A DNA stretch of 64,000 nt, taken from positions 33,100,586 to 33,164,585 of the forward strand of contig NC_053140.1 of assembly GCF_016808335.1 (NCBI RefSeq), written 5' to 3'. Below the pieces are notes generated by a model. The model had not been told where the DNA came from and made no database searches. It saw only the letters and a list, made by a program, of their open reading frames with translations. The stretch is from Panicum virgatum. Its lineage: Eukaryota; Streptophyta; Magnoliopsida; Poales; Poaceae. Positions 10,201 to 22,035 of the stretch are shown here, piece by piece (the first letter of the stretch is position 1; every line of letters starts with the position of its first letter). The position numbers and the translations under genes were made by a program.

Positions 10201-12262
10201 TCAGCTCTTGGCCCCGGCCGCTCCTGTAGGTGGCTCGCCGGCGGTGGTGGAGGCCGACACCCAGGAAGAGCTCAGGAAGGGCTCGTGGACGGTGTCAAAG
10301 AGCGAGGGCATCGACTCCAGCGGTGCCGCGTCGTCGTCGTCAGTGTTCATGAACAGCAGCTCGTCCTCGCCGGCCATCTCAATGTCCTCCACCCGCAGCC
10401 CGTCCTCGTCGTCATCGTCCTCCTCCATGGACGGTGTGCGCAGCGGCGTCGTGGGGGAAAGCCCCGCTGTCGGCGTGGAATTCCGGCCCGGGCTCGGCTG
10501 CTGGGGCGGGTGCGGCTCGTCGCCGGGGCTGGCAGCGCCGCCGCCGCACACCACCACGGATGGCGGCGGCGGCTGGGGCGCCGCCGAGGAGGAGGTCGGG
10601 AACTTGTGGCGGGTGGTCCCGGCGAGCGAGTTGCGGTGGGTGGGCGCCGCGTGGTTGTGGTCGCCGGTGTAGGTGAGGATGAAGATGCTGGGGTCCGAGC
10701 GGCTGCGCTCCACCTGCTTCCGCGCCGCGCACCCTTTGGAGCTGCTGCACCGGTAGTATCCCCTGCTCAGGAAACAGAGCAGCCGGTGAGATGAGTTTGC
10801 TCCGACGCCGCCGCCGGCCGCCGCGCTGCCAGTCCCTCTGCTGCAAGAAGAAACGGAGGAGGAGCTCAGCTGACCTTGGGTAGGGGGAGCCCTTGATGGG
10901 CTTCTGGCCGTACTTGCGCCACGCCCACACGTCCGACGACGAGCTGTCGGCGGGAACGTGGCAGACCACCTTCTTGACCTGGTTCTTCCTGGTGAGCATG
11001 GAGAGAGACAACGTTAGCAGCAACTCACAGAAATCTGCAACTCGAATGACAAAACATGGCATCAAAAAAGGAAAGGAAGATCATTTTTAGCCCAGCCCAA
11101 CTACTGGCCCACGACGACGCCAACAATGTCCGTTCCAAACCCTTGCTCCGCCTACCCCACACCGCCCAGCCACCGTCTACGGTCTGCCCCAGTCAGCCGC
11201 CACCGGCAGCCCGCGGCAGCTACGGCCTACCCGGGTCTAGACCTCCTCTCTCGTCTCTCTCCGCTCTCTCCACGCATCGCACGTAGGCACACGGCGGATC
11301 GGCGGCGGGCGCGGCGGATCGATGGCGACCGAGGCGGATCCACCGCATCGCACAGGGCGAAGCGACGCTGCGACGGCGCGCCCGGCGGTCTCGGCGGTTG
11401 CGGCCGCCGACTCCCTCGGAGATGGGTTCCTGCACCACGATGCTGTTTTGGAGAACGTCTTCTTCGCCGGCTCCCCTCCCGCTAGAGCTTTTGTTTCCTT
11501 TTGGTTGCCTGCTTTTTTTTTCCCTTTCTTCCACGGCTCATTTCGCCAAGAACAGGCCGGGTTGACTTTTGTTTTCCCTTGAAACTCAAGAGCAGGGATG
11601 GGTCTTGGGTGTTCTTTCTTCTGTGTGCAAGAAGGAACTGGGATTAGGGGTGTTTTCTTCCCTTGGTTTTTGCGTGGTTGCGGGGGAGCCGACGATTCAG
11701 AAACTATTCACTATTTCCTTTTTTTCTAAAAAGGAACTGAGGATGCAGAGGCAGTGTGACTTGCTCTCTCGCCCTCCTTCCCTCCTTCGCCAAGAACAGT
11801 GTGTGTGTTTGCGTACCTTCTCTTGGATCTTGGAACGCCACCGGGCACCGGCCGCCCGCTCGGCTGCGCCCTCGCCGGAGCAGAAGCCGCCGGAGCTGCG
11901 TGCACCTGGGGTGGCGGCGGCACGTCCACCGGCTGCAGCTGTCGCTGGGGCGGCGTCGGCGGAGATGGTGGCGTTGGCAGAGGCTGAGGCAGGGGAGGCT
12001 GGGCGGCCAGCAGCGCCCTGAGGAGCTCATCGCCGCCTTGCCCGCCGCCGGCGCACAGGTCCGGGAAGCGCCACCCGGTGTCTGCCTCCGGCTCCTTGGC
12101 AGGCTCCGCCTGCTCCTGCTCCTTCTCCTTCCGCGGCTGCGGCGGCAGAAGCGCGGCGAAGGGGTTGGTGCCCCCCTGCCGCGGCGGGGAGAGGCGGCTG
12201 CGGCAGCCCAGGCGCACGACGGCGTCCAGGTCCCAGTTGTTGAAGCAGCGCTCCTCTTCCAT
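10201..12262 (-). CDS. WRKY transcription factor, group IIe (WRKY22/27/29-like), three exons
   Basis: Nuclear DNA-binding regulator recognising W-boxes. My exon model is 12262-11817, 10988-10875 and 10762-10201 (446, 114 and 562 nt), giving 373 residues with GT-AG introns that keep frame. The start [20 protein letters not shown] matches the conserved N-terminus of this subgroup. A basic SKRRK motif (about 147-150) spans the first junction. WRKYGQK is at 172-178, and the zinc finger is C192-X5-C198-X23-H222-X-H224, the group II pattern. The second intron splits the Arg codon of PYPR before GYYRC, the conserved WRKY intron site. An acidic Asp/Glu-rich stretch lies near the C-terminus and may activate transcription. 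Relatives act in pattern-triggered immunity and senescence; that role here is inferred from family. No lesions seen. Exact orthology is undetermined. Confidence 0.5.
11090..11590. other. GC-rich block inside WRKY intron 1
   Basis: Intron 1 spans 10989-11816 (828 bp). Its middle is GC-rich and holds an 86-codon plus-strand frame (11322-11582) opposite to the gene, plus a 104-codon minus-strand frame. Neither is recognisable. It could be a captured fragment or intronic regulatory sequence. Confidence 0.5.
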
Positions 12263-12413
12263 CGGCGGGCGGCGGCGGAGTGGTTGGATTTCTTGGCCGG
12301 CTCACCCCGGAGGAAGGAAGGAAGGAGGAGGAGGAGATAAGGGGGAGGCGCTGACTTTTGCTAGTTTATTGATTGTTTTGGAAGAGTGGGGAGACTCTGG
12401 GGCAGAGTAAAAG

Positions 12414-12438
12414 GAGAGAGAGAGAGAGAGAGAGAGAG
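12414..12438 (-). repeat. (GA)n microsatellite in the WRKY 5' region
   Basis: An uninterrupted GA run about 150 bp upstream of the WRKY ATG, read as (CT)n on the coding strand. CT-rich microsatellites are common in 5' leaders of grass genes and can bind GAGA-type factors; function here is inference. Confidence 0.5.
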
Positions 12439-12563
12439 TGGTGGGCGAAGGCATTGGATCCTGTCCTAAAAAGGGGTGAGGGCTATGCTGTGGGGCTCTT
12501 TTTCTTTCGGGTTTTCTTTTCTTTCTTGGGGGTTGGAGTTTTGTGAGGGTGGGCGCGCCTCAC

Positions 12564-12584
12564 TTGACTTTGGAACATGTCAAC
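12564..12584. promoter_or_regulatory. Candidate W-box pair upstream of WRKY
   Basis: TTGACT at 12564-12569 is a full W-box (TTGACY) and GTCAAC at 12579-12584 gives a second TTGAC core on the other strand, about 300 bp upstream of the ATG. WRKY promoters are often bound by WRKY proteins. Such short words also occur by chance. Confidence 0.5.
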
Positions 12585-12727
12585 GGGGTGAGAGGATTCA
12601 AAAGGGCGAGGAGAGAGAAACACGGGAGGCTACCGTGCACTTGATGGAAGATACAGGATGTGGGACCATATGGTGATATTATTAGTTCTACTAGTACTGC
12701 TCTCTCTTTTTTCAGGGGATTAATAAT

Positions 12728-12872
12728 GGCCTCGTTCGGGTGGCTGGTGGCTGGGCTGATCTGGCGTGAGAGGAAAACACTGCTGGTTGGCTGGCTGCCT
12801 GGTGGCTGGGCTGATTTGGCGTGAGAGGAAAACACTGTTGCTGGCTGCCTGAAGCTGCCAGCCGAACAAGGC
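12728..12872. mobile_element. Small MITE-like element with an internal tandem duplication
   Basis: GCCTCGTTCGGG at the left is inverted as GCCGAACAAGGC at the right, the GTTCGGCTGG-type ends common in grass MITEs. Two near-identical copies of GGTGGCTGGGCTGATYTGGC lie inside, 60 bp apart. The target duplication is not clear. It lies about 470 bp upstream of the WRKY ATG. Confidence 0.5.
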
Positions 12873-15800
12873 GTTATCTTTCTCAATGAGTGTTGAATTT
12901 AAATCGTTCAAAAAAAGGAGTGTTGAATTTATTTTTGGTATACTTTCAAGTACTTGTTAGTTCTTTTATTTGACCTGGTAATGCTTCGCTCTTCAACTTG
13001 TTAGTGTTGAAAATGGACTTTGGAGCTAGGTTCTGGTGTTCCTTTTTTTTTCTAATGCACACTGTTGACTTTTGACTTGTATGTATGAACTGTGTTATTA
13101 TCCTGATGATGAAGGAGTACGGACTAACCCATTTCATATTCCCATGTGCTCATGTGAGATGTTTGTTAACCTGGTTAATTATGCCACATTTCTACGCTGA
13201 TGAAAAACTCTCTGCTATCTACATGCATAGTCTTCGGTTTTAGTTGGATGACGTGAAATCTTTTATAAATCTGTGTGTCAAGTGATCTCATGGTGGCGCC
13301 GATTCAATTATATTTTTTTTTCTTGTTTGCTTGTACATTAGTAGCATGTTCATACCCTGCGCGTGAATTCGATACATCTTTGCAACTGCCTCCAGCTCAG
13401 TATTTGGTTGGTGACAAAATGAACAGTTTTACAGCTCTTACCAAGGGAATGAAATTAAAACATGGCTTGTTGTATCTCTCTAATGCGACAATATATTTCT
13501 TAGCTTTACCATGTGTTCCAGTCTTCCGTGTTACTTCTTGTAAGGTCAACTGTCTTGTCCTTCAAAAATAAAAAATGCAGAGTTTTTTTTAAAAAAAAGA
13601 ACTAAAATGCAGAGTTCCAGGCATGTGATCCTGTCCACTGGGTCAATATTTGCATCGAAATCCTTGGCTGCCCGCTGGATTGTGTCAAAATAATCTGTAT
13701 TCTTTTGCTAAACTTTGTCACTGAACATGTGTGCCTCCCAATCCCAACCAAAACCAACCATATCAGGCTGTCGTTGTTCCATGGGGGGGCTCTGGACGTG
13801 GGCGTACAAGCACGAGGCCGGCGTGGTGATCAAGCCTGCCCTAGTTGCTCGGCACAGTGTGGAGAAACATCGAAATGGGGGGTCCAGACTCCAGACATGT
13901 CTAAGTTCACTCCTGTCACGTTCCCTCCTCTGCTCGACCCAGAGCTCCCACTGAACTCAACTATTTTCCCCTAGCGCAACAACAGATTGCTAGCATGCCA
14001 CGCTCCATTTGTTGCTGTTTTCCTTTCTGATTTTCGTCCCTGTTACTGCACGTGATTTCGTTCTAATTCCCGATGCTTCAGTGAATGAATGGCGTCGAAG
14101 GTGATGCAGCATCCTGTTGTTCCAAAACGAAAAGGGGAAAAGAAAGGAAAAGGAAAAAGCGTTGTCTGCGGCGGCGTGGCCGGGGCCGGCGGGGGGCCTC
14201 GCTCCGGCGTTGCGTTGGGGAGCCCACACGGCGGCACGGGAGGCAGGCTGGCAGGCGTTGCCCGTGGCACACGCGAATGCGCGGCGCTGGACGGCACTGC
14301 CGCGCGCGCGCAGAGGGTCCTGTGCTTGCTGCTGCTGCTGCTGCTGCGGGCATCACCTACTCACGATCGCGGTGGCACGCAGATCGTGCGCGGGCTAGTG
14401 TCCCTCTGGTTCGCACGAACTCGAAAGAATCTACGGTTTCTACACATTCCTTCAGGAACGCTTGAAATCAGGTGGACAGAAAACATTACTGTACACGGCA
14501 AAACACATGTGCCACTGTCCCGATCCGGATCGTATATAAAATCTCACCGGTCGCAATATATACTATCATCTTATCTTATATTCTTATATCTTATCAAACG
14601 GGAAAAAAAATCATAGCCTCATGACGTAGAATTATAAGTTGTACGCGCGTGGTCCCATGACGTAGAATTTAGTTATATAAAATCCCCTGCCAAACAAGCT
14701 CTTGCCCTTCATTTCAGTTCAGAGAATCGATTCACGGAATTAGGCTAAGGTCACCAATTGAATAGTCTCTAGAAAAACTTAATTTTTATGACAAATTTAG
14801 TTTTTCCTGTTAGGCATTATATGTGTTATATTACATACTTTGTGGTGTGTGATGCGTTGATTGATGTAAATAATAAAATATGGTATCCATTTTTTTTAAG
14901 AAAAAAATAGAAACACGGTAGTTCTCAAAATGACCTTATATTGCGACATTACGGACAAGAGTTTTTTTTTTGGGAGGGGGGGCATCTCTAACCCTTCACC
15001 AACGAAAACGAATTGAGCCCCCCCAGTTGGCATGCATGGCAGTCTCCAAATAAAAAGCTACTGCTATTCATTACATTACTGCTGGTAATAGGATCCAGCT
15101 GTTCGCGTAGTACGTGTGCTTGAGCAGCCACCAGAAAAAAGCGCGACGGAAGCCGCGGCCACGGGTGGGGAAGACACGGGATAATCTTGTTAATTAGCCG
15201 AGGTAGGGCAGGCGCAGCCACGGCAATAATGCAGGAGGCGTCGGGCAGGCGCAGCGCAGGCCGCTCGAGCCTCTCCTCCCGTGCCGTCGCTGTCAAGATA
15301 GGGAACGGGCCGGGTCCATCCATCGGGTAGTTGATCCGATCCATAAAATAAGACCAATGAATCACATGGGCCGGGTTTAAGTCCGATAAAAATCCATAAA
15401 AGTCGGAGTCTACCGACCCAATGAGTCGGATGGTCGACTCAAAATAACTCTATCATCCCACTTAATTTCTAGTTCTATTTTATCATCCCACCTGATCTCT
15501 ATAGTTCGATTTGACGCATGGGAGAGAGACAAACATGAAGGTGAGCAAGCTAGCTGCGGCGGCGGCATCTCGACGCATCTGGTTGTCATCCGGCGGCCAT
15601 AAATTTTCATACTGCGCTCCATCTCAGTTATTCTCCCGTGGGTATCCTATATGGTGATTGAACCAGAACCAGATCTTTGCATGCTCTACCTAGCTAACCC
15701 CATGTGCAAAGAAGCAGTTGGCCACTGGGCAACTGCGGAGAACGATTCTTCTTTTTTCTCTTACACATAGCTTGCCTGGCCATAGTAGCTATCAAGGTAG

Positions 15801-16319
15801 TTGGTATACTGACAAGCCTGCACCAAATCTAATATTCTGATGATTTAATCCCACTTCACCTGTGTTTGATCTTAGCTAGCTTGCTAGTGCACTAGATTTC
15901 AAAGAATTCACCTACTGGTTTTGTACAGCTAATACTCAGCATCGCATGATTCGGTTCATGAAATTTTCGCGGCTTTGAAAATATTTTTATTTGTAGAGTT
16001 TTCATAATTTTGCACTCTATATTGCTTTTATTTGCACTGATTGATTTGTTGTATGCACATATAACTCCATTTATACTATATGTTATATTTGAATGGGCCG
16101 ACTCATTATATCCATTAGGTTAACGATGCCATATATAGATGATAGATTGGATCGGCCCGTGGTCTTATAAATTAGCCATGAGATCATATGGGCCGGTCCA
16201 AGGCCAGTTCCGAGTGGGCCCATCCCCCCGCTGGGGCCCGGGACCGGAGGGATCTCCTGCGGCCGAGCATCCTGCGTCACTCTCCGTGCCGGTGCCTCCC
16301 GACTTTTTCTAGGATCTCA
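12873..16319. other. Intergenic stretch, no gene supported
   Basis: Contains a (TGC)n tract at about 14328-14347, a GC-rich patch at 14160-14390, a CATGACGTAGAATT repeat at about 14620 and 14655, and paired GGGCCGG-rich stretches near 15300-15440 and 16090-16240 that may be decayed transposon ends. Frames there (14089-14616 plus, 14988-15365 minus) have no recognisable domain. Confidence 0.5.
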
Positions 16320-16649
16320 GGGCGCGTTTAGTTCCCCCGGCAAAAATTTTTGGAGGTCAAATCAGCACTTTGACCGGATGTCGGGAGGACTTTTCGGATA
16401 CTAATTAAAAAACTAATTTCAGAACTCACTTGGAAACCACGAGACGAATCTTTTGAGGCCTTTGACCGCGTCATTAGCACATGTGGGTTACTGTAGCATT
16501 TATGGCTAATCATGCACTAATTAGGCTTAAAAGATTCGTCTCGTCATGTACATCCAAACTGTGTAATTAGTTTTGTTATTTAATTATATTTAGTGTTTCA
16601 TACATGTGTTTAAAGGGGAGGTGAAAATTTTTGTGAACTAAACGCGCCC
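16320..16649. mobile_element. 330-bp MITE with GGGCGCGTTTAGTTC ends (PIF/Harbinger- or Tourist-like)
   Basis: Terminal inverted repeats GGGCGCGTTTAGTTC and GAACTAAACGCGCCC are flanked by a 3-bp TCA on both sides (16317-16319, 16650-16652). An internal inverted repeat pairs GAGACGAATCTTTTGAGGCC near 16440 with AAAAGATTCGTCTC near 16528. This is a very abundant grass MITE body. The 3-bp duplication suggests PIF/Harbinger, but TCA is not the usual TWA, so superfamily is tentative. Confidence 0.5.
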
Positions 16650-16652
16650 TCA

Positions 16653-17734
16653 ATCTCAACGCGCGCGCCTTCCCCGTCTGGAGCTCCGCGACGCCGCCGC
16701 GGCGCGCGGCCCCATCCGGCCAAGCCGTCCGCAACAAAAATGAAAAAGAAACACGACCCGGCAGCAATTGCCACGGCCCGGCTGGCACGCACGGGAACAC
16801 GAGGGGGAGGAGAGCCCGCCCCGGCGCCGGCGGCACCACACGTCCACACCACATGGCCATGGCCTGATGGCCTCCCTGCCTCCCAACCCAAACCGTGTTG
16901 ACCTTTGGGGCTGGCTGCTGCTCCACGGGGACAAAGAGAAGCGTCTCGTCTCTACAGACTACAGGGGGGACGGGGCGTCCAGCGGGCGGCCTGCGAATAC
17001 CCGAAACCTTTTTTCGCTTCCGGAATGGATGTCGGCTGTCAGGAATTTTGAATCCGTCGTCTCCGATTCACCGCTTGACTTTCCTTCTCGCTTCAAAGCC
17101 TCTCCTTCTCGATCGCCGCTGCTGTCCTAAAAGAAAATTAATACAAAGTCGTCGATGCACGCTTGACCTCGACTATCTCGCTTCAATATTTCAGAATTCA
17201 AAATCACACCGAGTTTTCTAGTACGAAGCACAGCCACACGTTCTTCAATAATTCTTTTTTACTATACATTTCAATAAATTCAACAGTCACATGGGCTGCT
17301 TGCCCCTGCAATTTTTCCTTCACTTTTTTTGTTCTCTGTGCAAGTCAAACCGCATTGCATGGGGCGAGGCAGGGAGAAGCAACCCCGGGGATCCGTACTC
17401 GCGGAGGGGCGGGGCCTTTGACTTTTGTGGCGCGGGCACGTGGGCTCCGTACCATGGGGCCCGCTCTCAGCGAGAGGGAGACGACCTGGGGACGGGCGGG
17501 CGATGACCTCGAGCAGAGGGGCGGAGGGCATGGCAAAAGTCGCACCGTTTGACCGATTCTGTCGGCTGACCCCGCGCGGCGGCCGTCCCGTGAGCTCGTG
17601 GAGGACCACCGCTTTCACACGTGTGACGCGTCGGCCCGTAGCGCCCTCGCAATGAGCCAATGACAGCTGGGCTCGGCATGTCAGCTAGGCTGACGTCGAC
17701 CTGACATCGCGGTTGCTGAGTGACAGTCTTAGGT
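16653..17734. other. Intergenic stretch, no gene supported
   Basis: GC-rich patches (16660-16990, 17340-17700) produce overlapping frames on both strands with no recognisable domain. Confidence 0.5.
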
Positions 17735-17950
17735 ACTGTTTGGGAGAGCTCCAAGCGGCTTCGGCTCCACCGCAAAAATACTATAACAACATTGTTTATT
17801 AGAGCTGCTCCACTCCCTCCTCTCCTCTTCTCTCACTGACATGCAACACTATTCATTGAAGCTCCGGAACTTGGTTTGGGTGGCTCCGCCGGCTCCGCAC
17901 TACAGTAGTGCTATAGTGCCGGAGCCGGCGGAAGCCCTCCCAAACAGGCC
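17735..17950. mobile_element. hAT-type MITE
   Basis: ACTGTTTGGGAGAGCTCC and its inverted partner GCCCTCCCAAACAGGCC bound a 216-bp element. CTTAGGT occurs on both sides (17728-17734, 17951-17957), or 8 bp if one mismatch is allowed, consistent with hAT. Confidence 0.5.
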
Positions 17951-18019
17951 CTTAGGTGCGACTGCCTGGTAACGTGTCGACGTTTGGCAGCTCCGAGCCG
18001 CTGCGACTGCGAGCCTTGC

Positions 18020-19060
18020 GAGCGGCTTAGGATTTGAGATTTGGGTATTTGAAATTTTTAAAGGGCGATTTTTTTTGCCAATCTAAAGTATATATACATA
18101 TCACATAATTAAGTATCAAAATCATAACATTTATCATAGCATAACTTAAAATTGTTCGACAAACATGTAAAATAAATAAAGTATAAAACAACAAATGATA
18201 AGAAAAGCTTACAAATTTCAGCCTACAGTTTAACATTTCGATCCTTAATGGCTTGAAAATAAGAGATGATGTTCTAATTCTTAGCTTGGAAGAAGAATTC
18301 CCTTTCAATGAATGTGACCAAGCAACCATTTAAAAATTTCTGCCCCATCTTGCTTCGTAGCTTGTTTTTGACAAAGTTCATTATAGAAAAGATAAGAATC
18401 CTCAATTCAGGATCATGCTCAATCTCATAATCATTATTGTCTTCATCACTGTCACTGGAATCAGATTCAGCTAGGTGCATGGATTCATCATCTTCTGCTA
18501 TTGGGGGTTCAACTGGCTGCCGCTGCTCATCTCTTTGAGGAAAAAAAAGGAAGATCCGAGCCTGGCCACCCAGCGCCCAGGGAGGAGCCCAGCGTCGCGC
18601 GCGCACCTCCTGGCGCTGCTTGGCCCCGAGCTCGGCTGCCGGCCGCCACCGCTCGGCGCTGGACCGATGGTGCTAGCCGCCGCCTCTAGGCCTCGCCGCC
18701 GCACCCCTCCAGTGCTGGGCCGCCGCTATGGTTAGGGGAATAGGGGTGCAGCTTGGCAGCCGGGCAGGGAAAGAGGGCTCGCGGGTCTGGCTCCTGCTAT
18801 GCGTCGGATCGGATGGCTGGATGGGGAACGGGGAAGGGTGGTGAGTCGGGTTGGGCCTGTAATTGGGCCGGGAGAAGTTGGAGGAGGTGGAGTATTGAGC
18901 CCAAGTTACAAAATGTGATTGAAAAGTCTGTTTTGAGGTGCTATTTTCGTATTTTGTGATACATACATATGTTATACACTATACCTATAAATTTTTTTGC
19001 CAAAAAATTTGGGTATTCAACTGAATACCCATGAATACATGTGGGGGCCACTGCGAGCCC
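18020..19060 (-). mobile_element. Remnant of a hAT element of the TTF/MYM zinc-finger transposase type
   Basis: The left part has GGGTATTTGAAATTTTT and the right part GGGTATTCAACTGAATACCC followed by ATGTGGGGGCCACTGCGAGCCC. These resemble the GGGTATTCAA..TTGAATACCC subterminal sequence of grass hAT elements; the CAGGGGCGGA termini look degenerate. A transposase C-terminus lies inside, while most of the transposase is missing. Confidence 0.5.
18274..18520 (-). pseudogene. hAT transposase C-terminal fragment
   Basis: Minus-strand residues include an acidic DSSDSDEDNNDYE stretch and then KLRSKMGQKFLNGCLVTFIE. This resembles the dimerisation-region motif (LRxRMGxxxLNxCLVTFIE) near the C-terminus of plant TTF/MYM-type hAT transposases. 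No catalytic part is present. The frame's 5' end turns into unrelated GC-rich sequence. Confidence 0.5.
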
Positions 19061-19079
19061 CTCGTAGGATTTAAGGGAC

Positions 19080-20095
19080 TTGCTAGCGCCCGGACGTTCG
19101 ACGTCCAGGACTAGCATCGGACGGTTGTGTAGCAGTAAAATTCCCATCGCAACATGTGTTACATGTTGCATGCAACATATAAAAGGTTTTGCAACATCTA
19201 AAAGTAGCATATGCAACATCAAAGAATAGTATCTGCAACATGAAAAGACATTATTTGCTACACCGAAAAACGCACCAAAATCATCTGGTTGTAGGAGTAA
19301 AATTCCCGCGGCAACATCGAAGCTTTGTTTAATGCAACATCCATTCAAAATCCTATCAGATCTTACACCATCAGAAAAAACTACTACAACACCGAATTTA
19401 TGCAGCTGCAACGAGAAAAAAAACATTTGCAGGAAGAAGAAGAACACCCCCATGGCAACACGAATCCTCACCTCAACATCTTAAATCAATCATTGGAACA
19501 TCCAAAAAAATTGTACTGCAACACTTTGGGGGTACCTAATGCAACATGAACATTAAAAAGCATAAGAGAATCACTTCTTCTAGCTCGAGTTGCCGTCATG
19601 CCCCCAACGTTGCTGCCCCGCATGCCGTCGACCCTGAGGTAGCGGTGACCACTTCCCCCACTCGTGTGGCTCCGTGACGAAGCAGTCGAAGGAGAGCGAT
19701 TCCCCCAGCGCCAACATCATCTCTGCCTTCCAGCTCTACACTCCCCTACCCCAGGCACACGCAGGTCACGAAATCGAAAATTGAACGAGCTCACGAGCAA
19801 CACAGGCGCCAGCAACGGTAGCAGGGAGGCGAGCTGCTTGGTTGACCGGTTGTCGACGGCGCCACAGATCGCCGAGTCACCTTCGCTGGCGGGGCGCGGC
19901 CACAGCACTCGCCGCGTCGCCGCTGTCCTCCGCAAGGGTCAGGCCACGCTCGTCCTCTCCCTGAACTCCGCTTTCTGGGGGTGGAGCCGAGTTCGGGGGG
20001 GGGGGGGGGGGGGGGCACCGATGGCCTCCGCCGAGGGTGGTGGTGCGACAGTGGAATGGGCGTCCGACCGATCGGACGCCTTATTCCTAGCATTA
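19080..20095. mobile_element. GCAACA-rich DNA-transposon-like element with a GC-rich core
   Basis: Between 19150 and 19550 the word GCAACA recurs about a dozen times at irregular 15-40 bp spacing, like subterminal repeats of plant DNA transposons. CTTGCTAGCGCCCGGACG near 19080 and GGCGTCCGACCGATCGGACG near 20055 are weakly inverted. The GC-rich core (19600-20050) may be captured sequence. A run of 21 G is at 19995-20015. Superfamily and exact ends are unresolved. Confidence 0.5.
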
Positions 20096-20099
20096 CCAT

Positions 20100-20862
20100 T
20101 CTTTTTTTTTGTGCAGTTGAGGTCGTCGCCGGCGCGTCAGCGATGCAATCTGGGGTCGTGCCGACCAGCCGAATAATTGGAGTAGACGTGGGCAGATCAC
20201 CGGCCGTCCTTGCGAGATGGAAGTGGTTGTTGCTTGATCTTCTGCTGGTAGCTAAAAGGTCGGTCATTGTGGCCGAGCGTCGTCGAGGTAATTGTAGTAG
20301 TCGTCAACATGTACACCAATTAGCAACGGCTACGGGATCTCCTGGTAAGCCACGTGATTGTAGGAGACTCGGACCAACAAACTGTTCTGCATCGGGGTTC
20401 ACGCAGCTTCTCCTAATCAAATCAGCACTCGGCGAGAGCCCCCAATCCGATCCAGTTCGGGACTCGTCAGCTCCGAGTTTATGTGGGTTAGGACTCGGCA
20501 ATGTCCACGTAACGCTTCCCAATGAGGTGCTAGATTCTTCTGCCGCGCACTGTTTGGGCGTGTGCCACTGATCGGCCCAAGATCAACTCGAACGAAGCAA
20601 CGATACTGCCAATCTCCATGAAGCGGTGATGGGGTTGTTGAAGATAGGCGCCGATTTACTCCGGGCCTGAATTCGTCCGGTCGCCGAGTTGACGGAGGTG
20701 AAATTTTTTTGAATTTTTGACGTCGCCTTGCTGATGATCACGAGCCGGGATGAATTGTTGGGCCTCGTTCAGCACGAGGCTTGATGAAGTTGAAGATGCC
20801 ATTGAATTCTTCTAAAGATCGTTTGGCGAAACTCTCTACCTGGCGCGCCAGCTGTTGGTGTT
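20100..20862 (-). mobile_element. Truncated leader and gag start of a Ty3/gypsy element
   Basis: Directly inside the LTR the minus strand reads TGGCGCGCCAGGTAGAG (primer-binding region, 20844-20860). An ATG at 20802 then begins a short Ser-rich peptide (MASSTSSSLVLNEAQQFIPA) ending at 20656. The rest has no intact frame. The 3' part and second LTR are absent, so this is a truncated copy. Confidence 0.5.
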
Positions 20863-21263
20863 TAACTGTCAAACTCTCCGAGATATACTCCGAGGAGACT
20901 CGCCGGGATCAGAATGTGATGGTACAAAGAACACAAAGATTTAGACAAATTTAGGCCGCCGAGCGTAATACCCTACGTCCTGTGTAGTGGTTTCTATTGC
21001 CTTAGGTGTTGTTCGAGATGTATCGTCTGCTTTGGAGGAGTCCTTATCCGCCCTTATATAATCTGGGGGAATATTGTCACATGGAAAGTCCTAACCGAGT
21101 ACTATTAGAGTCCTACTCCAACGAGGTCGAGTAGTTTCCATGTACATCAGCTAGTCCTACTGCTGTACGAGTAGTTACAAATAGGTAAGATATATTCCAT
21201 GTACTATCCTTTACTCTAGAATATTCTACGCCTGTTAGCAGTCTCGCTGCCCCGGATGTGGCA
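20863..21263 (-). mobile_element. Ty3/gypsy LTR
   Basis: TGTTGGTGTTTAACTG at 20863 marks the inner border next to the primer-binding site. A TTATATAAGGG promoter box on the minus strand lies at about 21051-21061. The outer border is placed at GGCA 21263, where homology to the triplicated unit begins; it is approximate because the inverted ends are imperfect. Confidence 0.5.
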
Positions 21264-21434
21264 GTACGTGTCATTGCTTCATCCATCATTACCTAATATT
21301 ACCCAAATGGTGAAAAACTGAAAAACAAAAATTAATAAAGGGTCAGGCGGCGGCGGCAACCGCCGCTGCCAAAGTGTCGCCCCAGTGTCGCTAGCGTGGC
21401 CGTCCTCTAACTCTCCTTCTCCACTGAGATTTGA

Positions 21435-21546
21435 GGCTGTTCGGCTTATCTAGGCTTGGCTTGTCTCCGCTTGTTTCGGCTTATTTCCTCTCATAGAATA
21501 CTATTCATTCTACCAGCCCAATACTATTCATGCGATCAGCCGAACA
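21435..21546. mobile_element. Small MITE in unit A
   Basis: GGCTGTTCGGCT at the left is inverted as AGCCGAACA at the right, and the segment is absent from the same place in units B and C, so it is an insertion. Target duplication is unclear. Confidence 0.5.
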
Positions 21547-22035
21547 TGACCAATAGGAAGGGGCATATGCCCCCATGTCCCCCGATTCCAGTGAGGCGGT
21601 AGTCTCATCAATGGAGGAATGTATCGATTCAGAAAATACAAAGACCTGAAGAGTAAGGCTATTTCCAGCAGCTCGCGGTTGCGAATCCGTAAAACGGATC
21701 CGATCCGCACCGTAAAACCAGTACCCGCATCGCGATTAAGGTAGCCCCTTCCAGCAGCGCGCGGCCTCGCAAAACAGACGGTTGGCTCCCGCCAGTTGGA
21801 GCGCCGGAGCGGAGGGCGCTGGAGGGCGGAGGCCGCCAGAGGCCCGTGCTGGAGGGTGGAGGGCTAGCGGCGAAGAGATCGGCTGGTGAAGGCGGCTGTC
21901 CGTGCCCGGCACACGTCGGCGGTGTCGTGGCTCTGGAAGGCATCGGCGGCTTGGACGAGTGCGGCAAAAATCGTCGAGGCGGTGGACAGAGTTGGCATTG
22001 GAGCGCTAGAGCATCGGATCGAGGTAAGAAAAGGG

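Noticed and set aside
10165..10794. 209-codon plus-strand frame across the WRKY locus
   Set aside because: Shadow of the minus-strand WRKY exon 3, which has an unmistakable zinc finger and conserved splice sites.
14089..14616. 175-codon plus-strand frame
   Set aside because: Lys-rich then GCT-repeat-derived Leu run; no homology recognised and no splice or promoter context.
19995..20015. Run of 21 G as a functional G-quadruplex
   Set aside because: A pure homopolymer is more likely slippage or an assembly feature; no loops between G-tracts.
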